Source of the DNA: Shewanella jiangmenensis
GTDB taxonomy: Bacteria > Pseudomonadota > Gammaproteobacteria > Enterobacterales > Shewanellaceae
Direction: 5' to 3'
DNA length: 64,000 nt
Assembly: GCF_018596335.1 (NCBI RefSeq)
Contig: NZ_JAHEPS010000001.1
Coordinates: 1,054,001 to 1,118,000, forward strand
Shown piece after piece: positions 57,096 through 64,000 of this stretch (its first letter is position 1; each line of letters begins with the position of its first letter). The notes under the pieces are model-generated. The model made no database searches. It saw only the letters and a program-made list of their open reading frames with translations, and had not been told where the DNA came from. The position numbers and the translations under genes were made by a program.

Positions 57096-58076
57096 CTACA
57101 GCTGGGAAATCTCCATGGCTTTTATCGCATTTTCAATCACTTCGATACCTGCCCCGGGCTTATGGGCATTCTCACTCAGGTGCCGACGCCAGGCGCGGGA
57201 ACCGGGCAGCCCCTGATATAAGCCTATGATATGGCGACTGATATGATTAAGGCGCCCACCTTCGGCCAGATGTTTCCCGATATAAGGAAGTAATTTCCCT
57301 ATTACCTCCTCCCGGCTGAGCACGGGATGTTGCAGGCCGCAAAGCTCGTTATCCACCGCGGTCAAAATGTAAGGGTTTTGATAAGCCTCGCGGCCAACCA
57401 TCACTCCATCAAGTTTGGCAAGGTGTACCTTGGCGGCATCGATTGAGGTCACGCCGCCATTAATACTGATGGAAAGCGCGGGGTAATCCTGCTTGAGCTG
57501 ATAGACGCGGTCGTAATCCAGCGGCGGGATCTCACGGTTTTCTTTCGGGCTTAAGCCCTGCAGCCAGGCTTTGCGGGCATGGATGATAAAGGTATCGCAG
57601 CCAGCGGCGGACACAGTATCGATAAAGTCGGTGAGAAAGGCGTAGGAGTCCTGCTCGTCAATGCCAATGCGGGTCTTCACAGTTACCGGAATAGACACCT
57701 GCTGACGCATGGCATCAACACACTCGGCAACCAATTTGGGCTCGGCCATCAGGCAGGCGCCGAAGCGACCATTTTGCACCCGGTCGGACGGGCAGCCGAC
57801 GTTAAGATTCACCTCATCGTAACCACGCTGCTCGGCCAGTTTGGCGCACGCCGCCAAATCCTGCGGATTGGAGCCACCCAGTTGCAGCGCCAACGGATGC
57901 TCTTCCTCGTTGTAGGCAAGATAATCACCTTTGCCATGTAAAATCGCTCCCGTGGTCACCATTTCGGTATAAAGCAGTGCCTCCCTGGACATCAGGCGTG
58001 CAAAATAGCGGTAGTGCCTGTCGGTCCAATCGAGCATGGGTGCGACAGAGAAGGTGCGATTGAGTGGTGCTGGCAT
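57096..58076 (-). CDS. dusA: tRNA-dihydrouridine synthase A
   Basis: 326 residues. FMN enzyme reducing U20 in tRNA D-loops. [16 protein letters not shown] near the start, [10 protein letters not shown] with the catalytic Cys in [15 protein letters not shown] and N-G-G-V. The DusA-type P-M-L-D-W-T-D motif separates it from DusB/C. Start at M-P-A-P-L-N chosen by homology; ribosome site weak. Confidence 0.94.
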   Translation of the reverse strand: MPAPLNRTFSVAPMLDWTDRHYRYFARLMSREALLYTEMVTTGAILHGKGDYLAYNEEEHPLALQLGGSNPQDLAACAKLAEQRGYDEVNLNVGCPSDRVQNGRFGACLMAEPKLVAECVDAMRQQVSIPVTVKTRIGIDEQDSYAFLTDFIDTVSAAGCDTFIIHARKAWLQGLSPKENREIPPLDYDRVYQLKQDYPALSISINGGVTSIDAAKVHLAKLDGVMVGREAYQNPYILTAVDNELCGLQHPVLSREEVIGKLLPYIGKHLAEGGRLNHISRHIIGLYQGLPGSRAWRRHLSENAHKPGAGIEVIENAIKAMEISQL

Positions 58077-58266
58077 AACCCCGGCCGTTACTGGTAGCAA
58101 TCAAAGGGCGCACATTCTACACCCATAGGGCCAAAAACGACAGTAACAGGGCATGGGCTGCAGCTTTTGAAAAGTTATGCCCGCACCGAAAAATCATCTA
58201 CGCTTATGGATATGCGGCTGTAATCAAGCGATTGCATTCCATACTCTCACAAAGGGTGCTTCAAGC

Positions 58267-58731
58267 ATGAATGTTGAATTTATCAACCCGTTTTTACAGT
58301 CACTGCTCAATGTGGTGTCGACCATGGCCTCAATGCAATTGACGCCGGGCAAGCCGCGCTTAAAGACCGATAACCTCGCCAAAGGCGATGTCTCCGGGCT
58401 GATTGGCATGGTGGGGCCCCAGACCAAGGGCTCGATGTCTATTACCTTCGATCAAAGCCTGGCACTGCAAATCATGCAAAATATGCTCGGCGAAAACCCC
58501 GGCAAGATAAATGATGAAGTAACCGACATGGTCGGCGAAATCACCAACATGGTCACCGGCGGCGCCAAAAACCTGCTGGCGGAGAAAGGCTACGACTTTG
58601 AAATGGCAACCCCTGTGGTGGTGGCCGGCGTCGGCCATCGCATCTCCCACAAGGCCGACGGCACCAAGATGATCATGCCCTTCACCAGCCCCTATGGCAC
58701 GGCCTACATTGAAATATGCTTTGAGAATTGA
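58267..58731 (+). CDS. CheX-like chemotaxis phosphatase family protein
   Basis: 154 residues. CheX/FliY-type fold: N-V-E-F-I-N-P-F-L-Q-S at the start, L-I-G-M-V-G-P-Q-T-K-G-S-M-S-I-T-F and the active-site-like motif E-I-T-N-M-V-T-G-G-A-K-N, matching E-x2-N in CheC/CheX phosphatases that dephosphorylate CheY-P. No chemotaxis gene is adjacent, so its receiver partner is unknown. ATG at 58267 follows a CAAAGGG site. Confidence 0.85.
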   Translation: MNVEFINPFLQSLLNVVSTMASMQLTPGKPRLKTDNLAKGDVSGLIGMVGPQTKGSMSITFDQSLALQIMQNMLGENPGKINDEVTDMVGEITNMVTGGAKNLLAEKGYDFEMATPVVVAGVGHRISHKADGTKMIMPFTSPYGTAYIEICFEN

Positions 58732-58740
58732 TCCCAAAGT

Positions 58741-58809
58741 CATAGCCAGAAAACCATAGCCAGAAAACCATAGCCAAAAACCATAGGCAAAAAGCCATAA
58801 ATAGAAAAA
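58741..58809. repeat. 13-14 bp tandem repeat after the cheX-like gene
   Basis: Five units of CATAGCCAGAAAAC, becoming shorter and more degenerate toward the terminator (CATAGCCAAAAAC, CATAGGCAAAAAG, CATAAATAGAAAAA). Confidence 0.85.
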
Positions 58810-58832
58810 GAGCCTCAATCGAGGCTCTTTTT
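58805..58832. terminator. Bidirectional terminator, cheX-like / alr
   Basis: A 12-bp perfect stem AAAAAGAGCCTC / GAGGCTCTTTTT, loop AATC. Confidence 0.93.
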
Positions 58833-58870
58833 GCTCCGGACAGACTGGTTTTAATCCAGACATGCGGCTT

Positions 58871-59947
58871 TTAATCGAGACAGACAGCGACCCGTGGCGT
58901 GAGCTTGGTCACCAGCTCGTAGGCGATGGTACCGATTTGCTCGGCCACCTCTTCCACCGGCAAGGCTGGCCCCCACAGCATGGCGCTGTCACCGACTTTA
59001 TCGGTGGCGTCCGGCCCTAAATCAACGGTCAGCATGTCCATCGACACCCGACCAACAATCGGCACTCTGCGGCCATTGATAAACACCGGCGTGCCTTCCG
59101 GCGCATTGCGCGGATAGCCATCGCCATAACCAATGGCGACAACGCCAAGGCGGGTGTCGCGGCTCGATGTCCAGTATCCACCGTAGCCAACACTTTCACC
59201 AGCCTTGTGTTCACGCACCGCAATCAGCTGCGACACCAGCGCCATGGCTGGCTCAAGTCCGTGGTTGGTGCCATGGTCGCCCGCAACCGGCGACACGCCA
59301 TAAAGCGCAATGCCAGGGCGGATCCAGTCGGCCTGGCTGTCGGGCCAATAGAGTACACCGGCAGAGTTGGCCAGCGTCCGGTCGCCGGGCAAGCCTTCGA
59401 CCAGCTCATTGAAGCGCGCCATCTGGGTCGCTGTCACGGTTTTTTGCGGCTCATCGGCGCAGGAAAAGTGGGTCATCAGGTGCACAGGCTTGGCCACATT
59501 GGGATTGGCATTGAGGCGCTGATAAACCTCGGCAAACTCCTGAGGATGAAAGCCCAAACGGTGCATGCCGGAATCGATTTTAAGCCACACGGTCACCGGC
59601 GTTGAGAGGCTCACCGATTCGAGCATCTCAAGCTGTGACATATGATGCACCACGGTATCTATGTCGTGCTCAACCAGAAGCGGCAAATCTTCGCTGCGAA
59701 AAAAGCCTTCGAGCAGTAATAGCCTGGCCTTTACGCCACCGGCGCGCACTTCAAGCGCTTCTTCGAGGCGGGCGAGCCCGAAACCATCGGCATCGCTCAC
59801 CACCTGGGCCACATTAAGCAGGCCGTGGCCATAACCGTTGGCTTTCACTACTGCCATCACCTTGCTGCCGGGCGCAATTTCCCGAAGCCGTGCGAGGTTG
59901 GCTTTCAGCGCGCGACTGCTGATTTCTGCGCGTGGAAAGGGTTTCAA
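58871..59947 (-). CDS. alr: Alanine racemase
   Basis: 358 residues. PLP enzyme making D-alanine for peptidoglycan. PLP lysine in [10 protein letters not shown] (Lys35 from this start), second catalytic Tyr in S-V-G-Y-G-G-Y-W and the C-terminal V-D-L-G-P-D-A-T region. TTG at 59947 is chosen because AAGG lies about 8 bases upstream and the length equals E. coli Alr (359); another in-frame TTG is at 59965. Downstream of dnaB as in E. coli. Confidence 0.93.
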   Translation of the reverse strand: MKPFPRAEISSRALKANLARLREIAPGSKVMAVVKANGYGHGLLNVAQVVSDADGFGLARLEEALEVRAGGVKARLLLLEGFFRSEDLPLLVEHDIDTVVHHMSQLEMLESVSLSTPVTVWLKIDSGMHRLGFHPQEFAEVYQRLNANPNVAKPVHLMTHFSCADEPQKTVTATQMARFNELVEGLPGDRTLANSAGVLYWPDSQADWIRPGIALYGVSPVAGDHGTNHGLEPAMALVSQLIAVREHKAGESVGYGGYWTSSRDTRLGVVAIGYGDGYPRNAPEGTPVFINGRRVPIVGRVSMDMLTVDLGPDATDKVGDSAMLWGPALPVEEVAEQIGTIAYELVTKLTPRVAVCLD

Positions 59948-59977
59948 ACTGTCTGCCTTGTGCAAGCCATAAAGGAA

Positions 59978-61384
59978 TTAATCTTCTTCAAACTGAGGAC
60001 CGGCGTAATTATCAAAGCGGGAGAACTGGCCCTGGAAGGTCAGGCGCACCCGACCGATGGGGCCGTTACGCTGCTTACCGATAATGATTTCGGCGGTGCC
60101 TTTGTCGGGCGAGTCGTTATTGTATACCTCGTCACGGTAGATAAACATGATGAGGTCGGCGTCCTGCTCAATAGAGCCGGATTCACGCAGATCCGAGTTT
60201 ACCGGGCGCTTGTCGGCACGTTGTTCCAGCGAGCGGTTTAGCTGCGACAGGGCAATCACCGGAATTTCCAGCTCCTTGGCGAGCGCCTTGAGTGAGCGGG
60301 AGATCTCGGCGATTTCCAACGTACGGTTATCGGAGAGAGCCGGCACCTGCATCAGCTGCAGGTAGTCGACCATGATCATCGACAGGCCGCCCCATTCACG
60401 GGCCACCCGGCGTGCGCGGCTGCGCACTTCTGTCGGGGTCAGACCCGAGCTGTCGTCGATATACATCTTGCCCTGCTCGAGCATCAGCCCCATGGTGGAA
60501 GACACCCGCGCCCAATCTTCATCGTCCAGCTGACCGGTACGCACCTTGGTTTGGTCAACCCGGCCAAGGGACGCGAGCATACGCATCATGATCTGTTCCG
60601 AGGGCATCTCGAGACTGAAAATCAGCACCGGCTTGTCTTCGTTCATGGCCGCGTATTCACACAGGTTCATGGCAAAGGTGGTTTTACCCATGGACGGACG
60701 GGCCGCCACAATCACCAGATCGCCACTCTGAAAACCCGCGGTCATGCGGTCGAGATCGGAAAAGCCGCTCGATACCCCGGTCACACCGTTGTGGGGGTTG
60801 TTGTAAAGCTGCTCGATTTTATCCACCGTCTTTTCGAGGATGGATTTAATGTCTTCCGGGCCTTCGTTGGCATTGGCCCGCTGCTCGGCAATCTTGAATA
60901 CTTTGGATTCGGCCAAGTCCAGCAGCGCGCTGGAATCGCGGCCCTCCGGGTTGTAACCGGCGTCGGCAATTTCGTGGGCGACGCGGATCATCTCACGCAC
61001 CACGGCGCGCTCACGCACAATTTCGGCGTAAGACAGGATGTTACCGGCGCTGGGGGTATTTTTGGCAATCTCACCCAGGTAGGCAAAGCCGCCCGCGTCG
61101 TCGAGCTCATGGTTAAGCTCAAGCCGCTCAGACACGGTGATCAGGTCGATGGGCTGGCCCTGCTCGACCAGCTTTTGCATGGCAGAAAAAATTAATCGGT
61201 GCGAGCGGGAATAAAAGTCCTCGCGCACCACCGCCTCGGCCACCTTGTCCCAGGCCTCGGCGTCCAGCATCAGTCCCCCGAGCACAGATTGCTCCGCCTC
61301 AATCGAGTGCGGCGGCATCTTAATGGCATCGAGCTGGGCATCTTTGGGTTTGCCCTTGGGCTTAAATGCGGTGTCCTGTGACAT
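59978..61384 (-). CDS. dnaB: Replicative DNA helicase DnaB
   Basis: 468 residues. N-terminal DnaG-binding domain (P-H-S-I-E-A-E-Q-S-V-L-G-G-L), linker helix, and RecA-like domain with Walker A A-R-P-S-M-G-K-T-T and Walker B-like M-I-M-V-D-Y-L-Q-L-M; S-Q-L-N-R-S-L-E-Q-R and the Arg finger region follow. No intein or insertion. Unwinds DNA at the fork. Confidence 0.98.
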   Translation of the reverse strand: MSQDTAFKPKGKPKDAQLDAIKMPPHSIEAEQSVLGGLMLDAEAWDKVAEAVVREDFYSRSHRLIFSAMQKLVEQGQPIDLITVSERLELNHELDDAGGFAYLGEIAKNTPSAGNILSYAEIVRERAVVREMIRVAHEIADAGYNPEGRDSSALLDLAESKVFKIAEQRANANEGPEDIKSILEKTVDKIEQLYNNPHNGVTGVSSGFSDLDRMTAGFQSGDLVIVAARPSMGKTTFAMNLCEYAAMNEDKPVLIFSLEMPSEQIMMRMLASLGRVDQTKVRTGQLDDEDWARVSSTMGLMLEQGKMYIDDSSGLTPTEVRSRARRVAREWGGLSMIMVDYLQLMQVPALSDNRTLEIAEISRSLKALAKELEIPVIALSQLNRSLEQRADKRPVNSDLRESGSIEQDADLIMFIYRDEVYNNDSPDKGTAEIIIGKQRNGPIGRVRLTFQGQFSRFDNYAGPQFEED

Positions 61385-61505
61385 TCAGTCCCCCAATATC
61401 CAACGGATTTGCAAAATATGGTATAAAACTCACCGGCTTCGGCGCAGCCAAAGCCTAACGCATCCCATCCACGATGGATTTACGAACAAAAATTAAGGAA
61501 TCAAC

Positions 61506-63695
<2,190 letters not shown>

Positions 63696-63713
63696 CCTAA
63701 ACCCCGCAGTATC

Positions 63714-63741
63714 AAGCCACCCATTAGGGTGGCTTTTTTTT
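63714..63741 (+). terminator. Terminator after the S46 peptidase gene
   Basis: AAGCCACCC / GGGTGGCTT around ATTA, followed by T6. Confidence 0.93.
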
Positions 63742-63818
63742 AGCCAAACGATACATAACCCACGATTATTAACAATTATTTACAATCAACAAACAATTAT
63801 GAGATGTTATGACAGCAA

Positions 63819-63837
63819 ATCCGCAGCCATAGCGGAT
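63819..63837 (+). promoter_or_regulatory. Hairpin in the leader of the edge gene
   Basis: ATCCGC / GCGGAT with a 7-base loop, 46 bases before the ATG; the region upstream is AT-rich and has ACAATTAT twice. Confidence 0.35.
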
Positions 63838-63882
63838 AAGCCTATGAAACTATAAATACAAACGTTCAAAGGAATGCTGATC

Positions 63883-64000
63883 ATGAATAAAACAACTTTC
63901 CGCCGCTCGCTGCTGGCGGCCTCAATCACCACGCTACTAGCCATACAAGCACCGGCTTTTGCGGATAACACCACGGGTTCTGTTTACGGTACTGCTAAGG
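63883..64000 (+). CDS. Exported protein, start only (possibly TonB-dependent receptor)
   Basis: 39 codons seen before the edge. Signal peptide M-N-K-T-T-F-R-R-S-L-L-A-A-S-I... ending A-P-A-F-A, then D-N-T-T-G-S-V-Y-G-T-A-K. The T-G-S-V-x-G start after the signal is common in Oar-like TonB-dependent receptors with an N-terminal carboxypeptidase-regulatory domain, but too little is visible to be sure. AAAGGA ribosome site about 9 bases upstream. Confidence 0.55.
   Translation, partial: MNKTTFRRSLLAASITTLLAIQAPAFADNTTGSVYGTAK

Overview
The window is a gene-dense piece of core chromosome from a gammaproteobacterium, most likely a Shewanella. The evidence is combinational: the CRP sequence is almost the enteric one, hfq-hflX-hflK-hflC runs into petABC-sspAB, the arginine succinyltransferase genes (astC/argD-astA-astD) lie near crp and pabA, and a parE / sugar dehydrogenase / parC cluster adjoins yqiA-cpdA-yqiB-nudF and tolC. 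The genus is recalled from synteny, not searched. I see no prophage, insertion sequence, integron or CRISPR array.

Layout. 1-4200: a truncated Sel1-repeat gene, crp, and a PepSY protein / OmpR-type regulator / sensor kinase operon. 4358-8225 (minus): arginine catabolism genes. 8535-14328: a lipase-family hydrolase, an HDOD protein, a lipoprotein S9 peptidase and pabA, all on minus. 14464-15618: a membrane GGDEF protein. 15795-19527 (minus): cytochrome bc1 complex plus SspA/SspB. 19853-29909 (minus): the classical nnr-tsaE-amiB-mutL-miaA-hfq-hflX-hflK-hflC superoperon. 31173-32092: six tRNA-Gly(GCC) genes in a repetitive array that also holds four broken tRNA 5' halves. 32197-39690: orn divergent from rsgA-psd-EamA-mscM-phosphodiesterase. 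41293-42870: a PAS/MCP receptor gene interrupted by an in-frame amber codon. 43145: bfd behind a Fur-box-like site. 43645-51539 (minus): parC, a periplasmic sugar dehydrogenase, parE, yqiA, cpdA, yqiB, nudF; tolC diverges. 53164-56890: poorly characterised envelope genes (a PCu(A)C copper protein with a natural His6 tail, DUF2333, TIGR04219 barrel, a mini-PspC cluster with a 37-residue membrane protein). 57096-61384: dusA, cheX-like, alr, dnaB. 61506-63695: S46 dipeptidyl-peptidase, then the start of a further exported protein at the right edge.

Functional links: crp and cpdA bracket cAMP signalling; hfq, orn, miaA, dusA and the tRNA-Gly array concern RNA metabolism; S9 and S46 exopeptidases plus AST genes fit growth on peptides and amino acids. 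The least expected features are the tRNA-Gly array with fossil half-tRNAs, Ile at the ParC position equivalent to E. coli Ser80, the amber-split receptor, and many unrelated short tandem repeats (10-26 bp units) in the gaps between genes. I found no clearly new defence or mobile system.
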